Source of the DNA: Prorocentrum cordatum
Lineage: Eukaryota > Sar > Dinophyceae > Prorocentrales > Prorocentraceae
Direction: 5' to 3'
Length of the DNA: 64,000 bases
Assembly (NCBI GenBank): GCA_963575745.1
Contig: CAUYUJ010017815.1
Location: forward strand, 800,765-864,764
Within the stretch, counting starts at the first letter, position 1; the number at the start of each line of letters is the position of its first letter. The notes under the pieces are model-generated. The model saw only the letters and a list, made by a program, of their open reading frames with translations, was not told where the DNA came from and searched no databases. This document shows, piece by piece, positions 43,316 through 54,971 of the stretch. The position numbers and the translations under genes are program-made.

Positions 43316-43600
43316 TGTGTTTTGTATAGTGCAGTTGGCCTTCCGATCCGAGACGCCCCGAGACCGAGCGACTGCTGCTGCTGTTTCGGTCCGAGGGCGC
43401 CCTTGAGTCCCGGTAAGGCTACCGGGCGCGGCCGACTGGCCACACACATACCAAGTGAGTGACTGTTTCAGCCCACCAGGGGCTAGCGAGATATCTTACA
43501 GATTGTTGTGTCGCTGGCGCGAGCTGTGGAGGAAAAGATTATCAAGATAATCATCTACGAGAAGATCATCAGCAGGCTTACGCCAGTGCCGACGATTTAG
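43316..43600 (+). repeat. Copia 3' LTR
   Basis: 285 bp copy of the 5' LTR with one substitution. Followed immediately by CGGGG (43,601-43,605), the right target-site copy. Confidence 0.95.
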
Positions 43601-45255
43601 CGGGGCCCCCTGGGAGCAGGTGTCGCACCGCGCGGAGTAGGTCCGCGTTTGAGCGGCTTTGATGCCGAAGCGGTCGTCCCGATTCCGGAGGACCGGAATG
43701 GTGGTATTGGCATACTCGGGGATCTTCATGCCCGTCGGTTCCATGAGGAGGTCATCTAACTGACTCGTGTCCGCCAGGGGGCTGCAGCCGTAGCCGAGCG
43801 GAAGGAGTCCCAGGGAAGGGAGGACACTCGCTCTGTCGTTGCAGGTCCCCGATATCTGCTGCTCATGTTCCCTGATTTTGTCGGTGAGCTTCGTTCTGGC
43901 AGGCGTAGGGAAGCCATTGCCCTCGAGGTGCCGTATCCAGCAGCCAGCGCAGTACCAGCCCATGTTGGCGCCTTTGCTGTACTCCTGAGGTCTATTCTGA
44001 GCGACCATCTGGCGCGTGCTGTCGGAGATCCAGGTACCATCAGCCGCAGTCAGGTAGTCCTTCCCGCAACTGTCGCACGCGTATCTGTTGTTTTTCTTTT
44101 CGAGCGCGAGCCCTTCGTCGGGGATGAACGGAGGGTCCAGTCTGGTGCCCGGGGCCGGTGCCGGTGGTGGAGGGGCATTGAGGTCGGTCTGGGACAAGGC
44201 AAGTCCGCCGCCGATGTAGGAAAGGCCCGCAACCCTGTCGTCGGGACCGAGGGAAGCGTCGGAACCAGCCGGCGCGACGTGTAGTGCACACACTGAGCAG
44301 TCGCCTGTGTCCAGGCAGGTCAGGGTTGCTGCCGGGACGATCCGCTCGAGAACGATCATCGGGGCTTGCAGCTGGAAGTCCTGTCTGTCCATCTCGCTCC
44401 AGGTCTGCGGGCAGCCGGCTTCCTGCGCAGCCGGGTGGTGATGGGCCAAAGCCACGAGCTTGGAGATGTGTGGTAGGACTGCCTCGATGCGACTGTGCAG
44501 GTCGGCCAAGTCTTCCAGGGTGAGGCTCCAGGTGCTGGCGAGCCTTTTTCGGAAGTCCTGGTGGACCTCTTGCCAGGGTACGCAGAACCCCAGAATGGCT
44601 TCGATGACGTCCCCGGCCTGCTCCGCGTGAGAGAATGGCTATATAAACACTCGAGGCTCACGGAGCATCAGCATCATGACCACCAGAAGCGAGCGAGCCT
44701 TGCAGGAATCCATGGGCTGGCCGTCAGTGTCTACGAGTCCCTGGCGGAAATCGTCCATCGAGGAGCCGCACCCCCTGATGATGTCTCCCAACCCGGTCAT
44801 TCCAGGGTGCTTCCGGTGTCTGCAGCAGCCCTTGGTAGCGGAGCTCCAAGCCTTGGGGACCTGACGGAAGAGTCCTTTGGGAGTACACTGGCGGCGCTTC
44901 CACAGCGTTGCACGCCTGCCGCTGGCGTGAGGCAGCGGGGGAAGGGAGTCGTCGGGAATGGCGTAGTCCGCATCCCTCCAAGGGGTGCCTAGGCCGAGCG
45001 ACCAGACCATTGCTACCCATAGCGTGTTGTAGACTAGATTGGTCGCGTCGAGCCCAAGAGACATGTCAAACAAGAACCCCAGGTGCGACCAAGCCTTGCG
45101 GTCGAGCATGCCCGGCTGCCGCGGTGCGTTGGCCAACGTGAATTCGTGAGGATGCAGCCCGGACATGAGGTAGATGAGCACGTGGAAGGCGGGCGTCGAG
45201 AGGATATCGTGGAGCCCTCCCGAGATTAGCTTGCCCAGGGTATCCCAGTCTCTCT
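43601..45255 (-). pseudogene. Giant element CxxC-rich ORF, 5' part, split by copia
   Basis: Joined to the helicase by a frame change near 45,255. The first half (RDWDTLGKLISGGLHDILST, FTLANAPRQPGMLDRKAWSH, NTLWVAMVWSLGLGTPW) is a helical, partly hydrophobic region of unknown function. A TAG at 44,641-44,639 interrupts it and the frame continues to a treble-clef-like cysteine set: YACDSCGKDYLTAADGTW and GWYCAGCWIRHLEGNG, then TYSARCDTCSQG. Three CxxC pairs suggest one or two zinc sites, possibly nucleic-acid binding. The frame runs straight into the copia LTR at 43,600; the residues LNRRHWRKPADD that appear to end it are LTR sequence. Its true continuation is at 35,204-34,962. Confidence 0.6.
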
Positions 45256-48200
45256 TCCAGGGGTGCATTGAACCGCTCGGCGAAGCAGGTGGCCTGGGCA
45301 TCGCGCGCTTTCTTCTTGGCGACGTCCAGCTCGTTCTGTCCTTTCTCCCCATTTGCGACACTGCCCCATGCAGGGGGCGAGGGAATCCATGCGGCAAGGT
45401 CCCGGAGTGGGCCGAAGCTGTCGTCAATGTCCAGGGAGAGCCTGCGGCCCACGGGGGTGCTGCCACGAAAGTGGACCCAGAGGCGAGTCAGTCTCCCGCA
45501 CTCTGAGAGCACGCGAAGCTGCGACCATGTGGCGTTGGCGAACATGCGACCGTCTCCCAGGATCATGATATTCCGCTTGGCCCTGGTGATTGCCACGTTC
45601 AGGCGCTTGGCGTCGTCGACGAAACCCCAGTTGTAGCTGCCGTTCCTCCGGATAGTTAACACTATTACGATGTCCGCCTCGCCTCCCTGGCTGGAGTCGA
45701 TTGTCGTGAGTTTGAGAGCCCCAGTGCTCATGTGCTCGCCCGCCACCTGACGTAGTCCAGGGAAGTTAGAGCTGATGGTAGTGAAAGCATTATCGTCTTC
45801 CCGGAACACCTGTTGCCAGCGGTGAGTGTCCACCCTGTGGCCTTGGGGGAGATGTCCAGGGCCAGGAGTATCGTGACCACCGCGTCCAGGACCGTCTTTC
45901 CCCTTGCCGGGCTGCCCTTTGGCGCCACCTCTGGCGTTGCGCAGAACGCCAGTGAGGTGACGAGGACCCTGCGGCCATCCGTCCATGAGAATGGCCGTCT
46001 GGAGCTGGTAGCCGACCACGATTCTGACAGCGGTGCCCTTACGGAGCTCCGGTAGCAGGGCGCGCACAATATCCACGGCTTGGGCCGCCTCCGGAAGATT
46101 GGCAAAGCCTGGTTGTAGGTCGGGGGTGACCTCCCAGGAGGGTGTGTGCACCATTAGGAAACGGTGCTTGTCTGGGCCCAGCGGCGGGTCTAGGGGCTCA
46201 AGGGTGGCGCGGAGGTCACTTTCGTCGGAGCCGGTGAGAGTAGCCAGCTTTGCCAGTCGTCCAGGTTCCCACGCGCGAATGTCTCTCCAGGGGATGCCCT
46301 CAATTATTGGCCGCTCTCTGAGCGGATCCAGGATGCCAGACTTCACGCCTTTCCCGTAGTAGGCTGCGTTCGGGAACGCAAGTAGCTGCGGATGCATCCG
46401 ATAGCAGATTGAAAGGTGGACTACTGAAGACTCCTGGCCGCGGAGTGCGTGGAACATCCTGTCGAAGATGCCGACGCAGAGCCCTAGTTCGTTCGCCTGT
46501 TTGGAGAGCACTGTGGGGGGCAGCTGGTTGGGGTCTCCGACGAGGACCACGGCCCCTCCGCTGTTAATCAGATTAACCATGGACATGAGCGCGTGCAGCT
46601 CAGTGGCTTGTCTGGCCTCGTCGATGGCTAGGAGGACGATTTGTGGGCTGTCCTTTTGACCAAGTGCCTCTGACGCCTCGTGCGTGGACATGATTACCCT
46701 GGCCTGACGTAGCAAGCTCGCCTAGTACGGCTTGAAGCCCTGGCTCTTGTCCCCGTCCTGGAAGGGGAAGTCGCCGTGGGCGTTTTTGTAGTGACCCTCG
46801 GGAGTAAGGTCAACAAGTGCCTCGTTGACTCGGTCCTTCCTTGCCAGGCGCGCGAACTTGTCGGGGAAGCCCGTGTCATGGTCGAGGCGCCGCTGACGTT
46901 GTGCCTCGATCATTGCCAGAGCTGGTTGGTCGACCGCCGTGTTGGACCCTGCTGCCAAAGCGACAGCGTGTCCAGGGCGTAGGCAGGAACCCCACATGTC
47001 CAGGCAGGCTGCTGAGAAGGTGGTCTTGCCAGTTCCAGGGGGTCCGTGCACAAGAACAGCATGGTGGTTCAGGGTTGCACGCAGGGCACTGGTCGCATCG
47101 CCGTTCGGCCTGTGCTTGTCGATAATCCTGTGGAGCGTGTCCACGCTGGGAGTAGGGCGCACTCTCTGAAAGACGGAGCCAGTTGTATCTGAGATTTCGT
47201 CGTCAGAGAACGCCTTTAAGCCTTGGGGGGGAGGCGGCGCCTGCAGCAGCGTGCCGTCTTCGACTGCTTGCAAGTGGTCGGCGTCTGGGACGTTCCGCTC
47301 AAGGGTGGCCTCCGCCCTGGCTCTAAGGCTCTGCCCCAGGGAACGCACGTGTCCCAAGTCGTTGGCCAAGGTTCGATCCGATCGAGGGGCGTGAACAAAG
47401 GCAAGAAGGTACGTCAGAGGTGAAAGCTGGTGGCCGAACAGATCCGCTGGGTTTTGGCGCAGGCGGTAGATCTGTTGCAGTGCCGAGCATTGCCGCCAAT
47501 ACTGGATGTCAGAAGGGGCTTCATCTACACGATACCAGGGGAGATCGTCGCTAGGGGGGCGTCTCGCCTTGGTTTTGTCTTCGTGAAACTGCCCGTTCTT
47601 CGCGCGGTTGTAGACGACGATGCACCAGTTTGAAGGGTACCTGTCGGAAGGGCTGAGACCTAGCGCTTGAGCATCCCTGGGATGGATCTGACCGCCCAGC
47701 GCGGGAGGCCACCAAACTGAGACGTCAGCGATCTTGTCTACCGTCGGGCCCGTGACTGACATGTAAAGCCACCTGCTCTCTTTGTCACGTTCCAAGGGTC
47801 TGGTCGCGACCTTGTACATTTTGGGCCACTCCAACAACAGAAAGTCCTTACCGATGGATAGGTGCATGGCGTTCCGCAGCCGAAAGGTGTCCAGGTCCTC
47901 CAGGCGCGTATTGGCATCGATCCTGGTGACGCGAACTCCGATGGCACAGTTACCCCTTCTGGCTAAATCCTCTCGCGTGGAGTCTCTGCCGTCGTCTACC
48001 GTCTCGACCGAGGCTTGGCTTTCGACCCAGGCGATCCTCCTTAACGTTTGCCCTCGGTCCTGAAGGGAGTAGGGCCATTGTGAAGGGAGTCGGACGGCAT
48101 TGATTAGTTCCCCGAGCGCTGCGTTGGGGTGGACTCTAGAGTGCGGGGAGTCCAGCGGAACCGAGTAGAGGTTGGCGACATCTGAGGCTGCCTGCGTGGC

Positions 48201-48340
48201 CAGTGAATCTTCCAGGGCAGCTGGACTTGTCGGAGAGAGAGGTTCAATCTTCGTCTCACTGCCCTCGGCCAGCTGGACTGTTCGCTGCTGGCAGGGTGGG
48301 CTCCAGGCAGGAGGAGGGTGAGACGGCGGGGGCGGAAGGG
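45256..48340 (-). pseudogene. SF1 (UPF1-like) helicase, one in-frame TAG
   Basis: Open in one frame from the poly-C tract at 48,340. After about 150 N-terminal residues (including VRVTRIDANTRLEDLDTF and MHLSIGKDFLLLEWPKMYKV, outside the helicase core), the motor domains are clear. Walker A is VHGPPGTGKTTF (near 47,035) and motif II is LLAIDEARQATE (DEAR, near 46,625). Motif III is VGDPNQLPP, then YRMHPQLLAFPNAAYY, motif V TTIDSSQGGEADIVIV, and motif VI RLNVAITRAKRNIMILGD. This is the order of UPF1/SMG-2-type superfamily 1B helicases, 5'-3' RNA/DNA translocases. A TAG at 46,724-46,722 falls between Walker A and motif II without altering the frame; all core motifs are otherwise intact. After motif VI about 100 residues follow to the frame change. 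It lies directly downstream of the RNase H in the same orientation. Confidence 0.85.
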
Positions 48341-49137
48341 GGGGGTAACCCGGAGGAGCCTGCGGCCTGTCCAGGTGAGGGGGGTAGCCAGATGGACGAC
48401 TTCGCCCGCATCCTGTTCCCGTCGCCGTCCTCGGGCTGTCTAAGGCCCTCCCTTGCGGCGCCCAGCCTGTCCATCATGTGCGAACGAACCTTCTCCGGAT
48501 CCACCCTGGTGCCTCCTGGGCAGTTGTATGTCGACGGATCGTCCCAGAGGGGGTAGGTAATGGGCACGCGCAGCGCGTCCTCGGGGATTGCGATGCCAGG
48601 TAGCCGGCGCACCCCGTCGCGGGCAACCGAGGGCTGGACTGGTTTCCAGCCGCGCCAGGCCAACCGCGTGACAGACACCCGATTCCCAGGAGTGGTGAAG
48701 GTGTTCGGGTCTGGCCACCCGTCCTTGTACCGTGCCACCGACATGTCGTAGTGCTTCGCACTTAGGATGTGTTCAGTGTCGTCGACGGGCTCCTGGCAGA
48801 TCTCGCGCCAGTGTCGCCAACCGCCGTGAAAGTAGACCCAACGCATCCAGGGACAGAAGCGGGCCAGGAAGACGCGCGTGCCCGCGCGCATTGGCGGCCC
48901 TTCGTCACTGTACGGTAGGCAGGAGGGCCAGCGGCGGAGGGGCCCTGGTTGTTTCTGGTCATTGTCCAGGGTGGGAACCTGTCCAGGATGGCAGCGGAAG
49001 GCTGCTCTTCTTGTGTTGGCAGTGACGCTGCGACCCGTCAAGACCTTAGTGTGTCGCGGCGGGGGGCGATCAGAGAGGGAGGCGGGGAGGAGGATTTTCG
49101 AGGGCATCAACGAACAGCGCAACTTGGTCCAAGTCAC
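48341..49137 (-). pseudogene. Giant element linker ORF between RNase H and helicase
   Basis: Frame from about 49,137 to 48,340. The recognisable protein-like part reads HPGQVPTLDNDQKQPGPLRR, then GTRVFLARFCPWMRWVYFHG, HILSAKHYDMSVARYKDGWP, RVSVTRLAWRGWKPVQP and ITYPLWDDPSTYNCPGGTRV. Rich in Trp, Tyr and Pro, without a family I recognise. A run of nine or so G on the plus strand (C on the coding strand) at 48,339-48,347 marks the point where this frame hands over to the helicase frame, so a one-base indel in the homopolymer (mutation or sequencing) probably separates what was one ORF. The N-terminal few dozen residues overlap the end of the RNase H frame. Confidence 0.5.
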
Positions 49138-52096
49138 AGAGATCGATGTCCGCGGCAGGAAACAGGGGGGGGGGGGGCAGCTGAGAGCCCTCCCAGAAAA
49201 CCCAGGAAGTGACGGCTAGATCGCCGGCGCGACGGAGGGCATCGGCCCAGAAGACACCTAGTGTGGCAAGACGGTCAGCTGCTTTGTTGAGGCGACGACG
49301 CACGGCCTGCCATGTAAGTGTCCATCCGGCTTCGCTGGCTTGCCGAAGGGCGAAGTCCATCTGCTGTGCCAGGTGGAGCCGGCGATAGCGGCCCGTGCCG
49401 GCTCCGCACCGAATGGCGGCAAGGTTGTCGCCGACCACCCGGGCACCTCGGAGGGTGGTGTCAAGGTGGGGGAGCAGGGCGAGTCCCGCTCTGCACCCAG
49501 CCGCCTCCGCCGTCTGCGCATTGTCGCAGCCCGGGAGGGCAACAACGGTAACCGCGACAACGCGCGGGTAGCCGCGATGCGGGTCGTGTTTCCAGAGGAC
49601 AGCTGCCGCCCCGGAGACCTTGTCGTCTCCCCCAATCCGGCGAGCCCCCCCGTCGAAGGTGAGCTCGAAGGGCCATTGAGCCGCATCGGCAGCGGGGAGC
49701 GGGGAGCCTCTGACGGTGATCTCCTCGCCAGCTTCCATGTCCCTGCTGGCCCTGAGCACCAGGGTATGCAGGTCGCAGAGTCGGCAGTAGCTCTTGGTCC
49801 AGAGGGCACTGGGGGACCTGTCTGTCCTGGGGCAGGGGAACCAGCCCAACCCAGGCGGCATCCAACTCGCTCTGGTGTCGCCCGTTTGGAGAACGGCGAG
49901 CCGATCCCCACTCCGCACGATCCCGGTCGTGACAGGGAGGCGCCGGATTTCCCCTCCAGCGCGTGGAGCTTGTCTGCCGAGATGCGGACCAGCTGCCCCC
50001 TGAATGCGCAGCAGGTGCGGGCCTTGAGGATTGCAAAGTTGACAGGGGAGCAGCATGGGGGCCCAGACTGCAGCTTCATCAGCCGCTGCGGCAGGGGCCT
50101 GCCCTTCTTGCACGCCTTCTTCCTCATCATTATCTTCCTGGAGGTCGGTGTCTGGTACGGAGATCCCCTGGACAATGATTCTGGCGGCTTCGACGGCTCC
50201 GAGGGGGGCACAGTCCAGGTTCACACAGTATCTGAAGGAGATCTGATGTAGAAGGCGGCAGACCAGTCTCTGGTGCTGCCCCCTGGAGCATATCGCAGAG
50301 GGAAGGTCTCTGGGGTGGTCAGGGCCTTTGGTCTTTTCCCAGGCGAGGGCGGCGGCGGGGCACCAGCCCCACACGTGCTGAGTAGTGGCTTCTCCCAGGC
50401 CGCAGAGAGGGCAGGCTCCGTAGAGTCCTTGCCGTATGGGAACGGTAATGTGCCCAAGTTGCCCTCTTCTCTCCGCGGCAAGTGGACGCAAGTCCTCAGG
50501 CAAAGCGTCGTCGCCCAGGAGGGGCCAGAGGGAGGCCTCTCCGGTCCAGGGCCCGAGGCAAGGGTCGCACCAGGCCTGGCCGCGATCCCGTTGTCCAGCG
50601 GTGAGCCAGACTCTGTTGGCCATCCTGCCGCAGCCGCACTGGTGGGGGATCCTGTCAGCGATGCTTCGTCTACGCGCGGATCCGGGTAGTCCGTTGGCCA
50701 GAACGCGAAGGACGTGGTGCGCCTCGGTGAAGGAGGCGCAGTGCCCGAGAAGGGACCATTCCGCACCGTCTGTTTGTGCCCACCTACGCTCGTGGCTGGT
50801 TGTGGAGAACCAGGAGCTCACCACGTGCCCGTGGAGCTGCGTCCAGGCCGCAACGTAAACTACGCGCCCGAAGTAGCGGGCCCGTCGCCTAGGGGGCTCT
50901 CTCAAGACGCGATTGAAGAGGTCAGCGGCCCTGGCGTCGGTCAGCACCTTGGAGCCGGGCCTACGTGGCTCATCCCGAGGGGCGAAGTCTCGCGCCCATT
51001 TCAAGAGTTTGTTCCACCTTCTCCCCGCCTGATGTCTCGCCTGTAGGGGACCCCGCAGGTCGTCGAGGGCGTGCGCCCTGGCCGCGATCGCACGCGAGGT
51101 AGCAACCGGGCATTTGGGGCAGCCAGGGACTTGGAAGCGGATGCCCAGACCAGTGAGGATGTTGTCTGGGATCCAGGAGACAGAGGCAAGACCAAGGGCT
51201 ACCCGTAGGTGTGCTCTGAGTGCCCTTTCTTGCACGGTGTCAGGGAGGGAGTAGTGGGATGGGTACGGGATGAGCGCGATGAGGTAGGTGTTCCAGGCGA
51301 GGGCGGTTTTAGTGGGAGACATACTTGCAAGGTGGAGGGGCATGGCCCGGTCCCGAAGCTTTGGGAGGGGTTTGCCCCAGGTGCCGGAGACGAGGGCGTC
51401 GAGTTGTCCCTTTGTCATTCTCCCCCTGGGCGGTTGACTTTCCCCTTCGGCAGCCCTAGATACGATGCAGGCGCCGAGATAGGGCCACTGGGGACGGACG
51501 GCGGATGAGCCGAAGGGGGTGAAGTCCATGGTGCGTCTCCACCAATCGTGGTTGCTGGCGGGGACCAGAGCCGTTTTAAATTTGCACCTGCATGGGCTGG
51601 TCCAGGGAGAACACTGAGCCGCAATACTGGAGCCGGCAGCGCGACTGATCATCTCCAGGAGGAGGCCGGCAGGCAGGCCTGTAACAGTTGTGGTGGTGCC
51701 ATCATCGCTGAAGTCCACTGGGGCGTTGTCCAGGTACTGCCTGATGTTGATACCGGATGGGGCTGCAATGCCCCTGCACTGGTGGGCTTCGACGAGGAGC
51801 CCCGCCGCTCTTGCAGGCCAAGGCAAGGCGATGCCGGCACGAAGTGATTGGGCGGTGGCGCCCAGCAGGGCAGCGAGGTCATCCACGTAAGTCGGATCGT
51901 CCGCCCCGGTGATGTCGGCCAGGGCGCTGATGAGAGGGTCGTACCCTAGGCGCCAGAGGAGCGGGGAGGCGGTGCCCCCAATTCCGATAGACCGTAAGAG
52001 CTTCCTTATTCTGCTTTTGCACCTACCTTTGCAGGTGCGTACGCTCCTGCTACCGACGAGGCAGTCCACGGAGTGCAGGAGCCAGGTCGGGAGCTG
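49070..52096 (-). pseudogene. LINE RT (3' half), Cys/His finger and RNase H
   Basis: Continues in frame after the TAG at 52,099-52,097. The RT second half has SIGIGGTASPLLWRLGYDPL (motif B region) and DDPTYVDDLAALLG, with YVDD as catalytic motif C. Thumb and linker follow with RVALGLASVSWIPDN and PGCPKCPVATSRAIAARAH. A finger of zf-RVT type is YGACPLCGLGEATTQHVWGW plus Cys, preceded by HQCGCGRMANRVWL. RNase H near the end: FELTFDGGARRIG (D), DNAQTAEAAGCRAGLAL (E), ARVVGDNLAAIRC (D) and RRLNKAADRLATLG (N/D). Stop TGA at 49,070. The RNase H active-site set appears complete, so only the TAG interrupts an otherwise good gene. A C-terminal region of about 60 residues after RNase H is unassigned. 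Confidence 0.85.
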
Positions 52097-54480
52097 CTAA
52101 CGCCTCGCCAGCTGCCCCATCCACTGCAGGGATATGCGCTCGAAAGCTTTGTTTTGATCGCAAAAGAGGACAGCCGTGCTCGGGGCAGGGCCTAGTTGCC
52201 GAGCGGCGTCCAGTATATAGCGGTCAACAGCTTCTTGGTGCGCGCCAAGCAGGGCGGTCCAGGAGGGCCCGGGTTCGGTGTCGGGGACGGGATCCAGGGC
52301 AAGATGGTTGGTGGCAGCGGCGATGTTGGGGCCGCATTGTCCCCCGCGCTTGGCAGCTTGATTGGGGCTAAGCCTGGGTTCAATCACAGGGCCAAGGCAA
52401 TCGGCAATGGTTGCTCCATGCAGTCTCCGTAGGCAAGTGGGGAGCTGCAAGGGACGCATGTCGTCAGGGCGCTCTGCGGCCGGTTTCTTGCCGATCCAGA
52501 CCAGAAGGTCGACGGAGGGGCCAAGGACCAGGTCCAGGAGTCCTGGGTTCAGTGCCGCGGCGTACCAGGCTTGGGCGAGGAGTCCAGCAACAAAGCGCGC
52601 CCCGGGATGATACAGCTCGCACGGTTCACCGTCAACACCGGGGGCGCTGCCGCTAGGCCCCAGCACGAGGGAGGCAATCCTGCCCCACTGCGGGCTGGGA
52701 GAGTGTAGGAAGTGCCCCGTGTCCTTTTGTCTGAAGTACTCGTTGAGGATGCCATCCGCTGTAGGGGGGAGGGGAGGGGCGGTTTGCCAGATCGGACTCC
52801 GGCTCCGCCAAAGGACGTCTTCAACTTCCTTGGTGCGCTCCTTCCAGCTACCATCTTCGTCGCGCACTCCAAGGATGGCGTGCGTCCTGACGAAGATTTC
52901 TCGCCCCGTCCGGTAGTGAGAAGCAAGCGCGGGGCGCTCCACTCCGGGGCCCCTTTGAGCGGGCGTAAGGCGGGTGGCGCGTCTCTGCGCTGCGTCATGG
53001 TCCCACCTTCGCAGCCAGAGGGCAGCTTGCTGAGGTGTTAAGTCGTTGCCGTCCCACTCGTATTCCGCGAGCCAGGCAGCGAGTGCCCCCACCGGGCGCG
53101 TAGTGGAATCCGATCTTATCGCAGCCGCGAGCAGGGTCCCTGGCGAACGGTTGGTTTTGCTTCTGCGCCACTTCCTCCACCAGTCCTGCATTGCGGCTGA
53201 CAGGGCGTGTCGACCAAGCGTCAGGAGGGCGGGCAGAAGCGGGACGGTGTGGTCATCACCCGGATTAGGGGCCGGGGGAGGAGTGGAGGGTTCCTGCTCT
53301 CTTTCCCCTTCGCCGTCGTCGTTGTCGCAGTGACTGGCTGGGAATTGACCAGGGGTGGCCGGGCGAACCCAGTCGGCGGGTTGAAGGAGGCCGGTCAGGT
53401 CGATGTCCGGCAACTCGAAGGCGCGCTCAAGAAAGGAGTACAGAGTCCTTTTTTCAGCGTGCGCCTCGCTTGGGAGTAAGCGGAAGTCGCCCGCACGAAT
53501 GGTGTTGTCCCGGCGAGTTCTGGGGGCGCCCTGCGGCTCCATGTAAAGGATGGCGTGGTCGGAGACTGAGGGTTTCCAGGCCTTTCTGACCCCGTAGGCA
53601 CCGAGCTGACGAAAGGGGCAGGCAACGATGTCGATCTGTGATTCATTGTCCGCGTCCACTCTTGTGGGGCCATCGCAATGGCAGACGCTTGAACCAGTCA
53701 GTGAGAGCAGGTCAGCCAGGGCCGCTGCCTCATCTGTTTCACCGTCCCTGGGATTGTCCAACTGGATGTTGACGTCCCCTCCCCAGTATGTAGGGGTGTC
53801 GTCCCACATTTCGATGGCTTGCCTGATGGCATCAATGGTTTCGGCTTTCCTGGAGGGGGGGAGGTAAACCGAGACCAGGCGGTAGGTGCTGTCACCTCGG
53901 CTAATGGTGGCTGCAACGGCACATCTGGGGACGAGGTCTTCCGCCCGGAGGAGTGTGGTGCCGTGGGGAATGATGATCGCCACTCCGCCAGCGCAACCCC
54001 CGGCTGGTCCAATGTAGGCGGGAGAGGCGACAAGTGCACGCGCGTGAAACACGGTGGACCAGACGGCCGCCTCGTGTTTTGTCCAGTGGGTCTCCTGAAT
54101 GAGTCCGATCCTACCGTTGGTAGTCATCTGCGTCAAGAAGGCATGCTTGATCATGTTCTTGTGAGCAGTCGTGCTTTTGAGGTGCCTAACGTTCCAACAG
54201 CCCACCTTGAGTGAACCGGCCTGCGTGGCTTCGGAGATGGCATCGATAAGTGAAAGAAGGGAAAGGGCCCCGCAGAGGTCCGCCCAGGTGGGGTTGCTCC
54301 AGGGGGTAGAGCGTAAGAAAGCCCAAAGGGCACGCGGTCGCCGGACGGTGCGGTTACTGTGCAGGGCGAGGGCACGGCTCAGGGAGGAGCAGGCTAGTTG
54401 CCAAGCTCTGGTTCTCGCCCCCGGAACGAGAGTTGCGAGCGGGGGAGACCCAAGGGCGAGATGAAGCGCCCCTGGGTCTT
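52097..54480 (-). pseudogene. LINE APE-type endonuclease and RT (5' half), ends at TAG
   Basis: Open to about 54,622; coding sense is convincing from about 54,480 (TRAWQLACSSLSRALALHSN). Endonuclease: LKVGCWNVRHLKS near 54,205, GLIQETHWTKHEA (catalytic Glu), GPAGGCAGGVAIIIPHG, YRLVSVYLPPS, TYWGGDVNIQLDNP (Asp/Asn), SQIDIVACPF and SDHAILYME (catalytic Asp-His). RT: SLVLGPSGSAPGVDGEPCEL, DDMRPLQLPTCLRRLHGATI, PVIEPRLSPNQAAKRGGQCG, and STAVLFCDQNKAFERISLQW (motif A, with D). The TAG at 52,099-52,097 falls between motifs A and B and the frame continues unchanged, so this is one EN-RT-RH protein of about 1,800 residues with a single nonsense codon. APE-type EN plus RNase H is typical of I/Tad-like LINE clades. 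Confidence 0.88.
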
Positions 54481-54908
54481 CAGGCGAGTCTAGGGGAACG
54501 GCAACCCTTGATCTAGGAGCTGCTGCTGCAGCCTGACTCGGACTATGTCGTCTGGACAGGGGTTCCCGGCGAGCGGCGCCCAAGGGCAGTTCCTGTCGGC
54601 AAAGCTGCGTGCCTGTCTCCACGCGGCCCAGATCTGGCCCTCAGTCGGAGCTAAGTGCTGGCACCCGGAGATGTTCTCGTTCCTACTCCAATCCAGTATG
54701 GCGGTCGCAAGTCTGCGCTGTAGGCATCTCGGGTCCAGGTGGGCTCCCACGGCGTCGTAGAGTTTCTTTCCACTGACGCCCAGAGACCGATAGTAAGAGC
54801 CCAGCCCCACTGCCCGGGCCCGCTCCTCAGGAGATGGGATCATGAGTCCGTGTTCCCTGCCGTGGGCCAGGAGCCATCCCGCCCAGGCCCTCGCTTTTCC
54901 TTCGCTGG
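54481..54908 (-). pseudogene. Segment linking the DNMT to the LINE endonuclease
   Basis: After the CT repeat the coding sense is in a third frame: SEGKARAWAGWLLAHGREHG, then SYYRSLGVSGKKLYDAVGAH, RCLQRRLATAILDWSRNENI and RQARSFADRNCPWAPLAGNP, to a TAG at 54,492-54,490. The endonuclease frame begins within a few bases. It has no recognised domain. 'Target-recognition' or linker function for the methyltransferase is possible but unsupported. Confidence 0.5.

Positions 54909-54970
<62 letters not shown>
54909..54970. repeat. (CT)n microsatellite inside coding sequence
   Basis: About 60 bp of CT (one TT interruption) within the giant element. On the coding strand it reads GAGAGA..., giving Arg-Glu repeats in one frame. 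The coding sense changes frame exactly across it, so repeat-length change is the likely cause. Confidence 0.95.

Positions 54971-54971
<1 letters not shown>

Larger units (their letters stand above)
35210..43600 (+). mobile_element. Ty1/copia LTR retrotransposon with MTase-like domain
   Basis: An 8.39 kb element with 285 bp LTRs that differ at one position, a tRNA primer-binding site, and gag, zinc knuckle, aspartic protease, MTase-like domain, GAG-pre-integrase, integrase, RT and RNase H in that order. Integrase before RT defines the copia order. LTR near-identity and the intact target duplication mean a recent insertion into the giant element. One in-frame TAG (39,213-39,215) divides the coding region. 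Confidence 0.95.
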
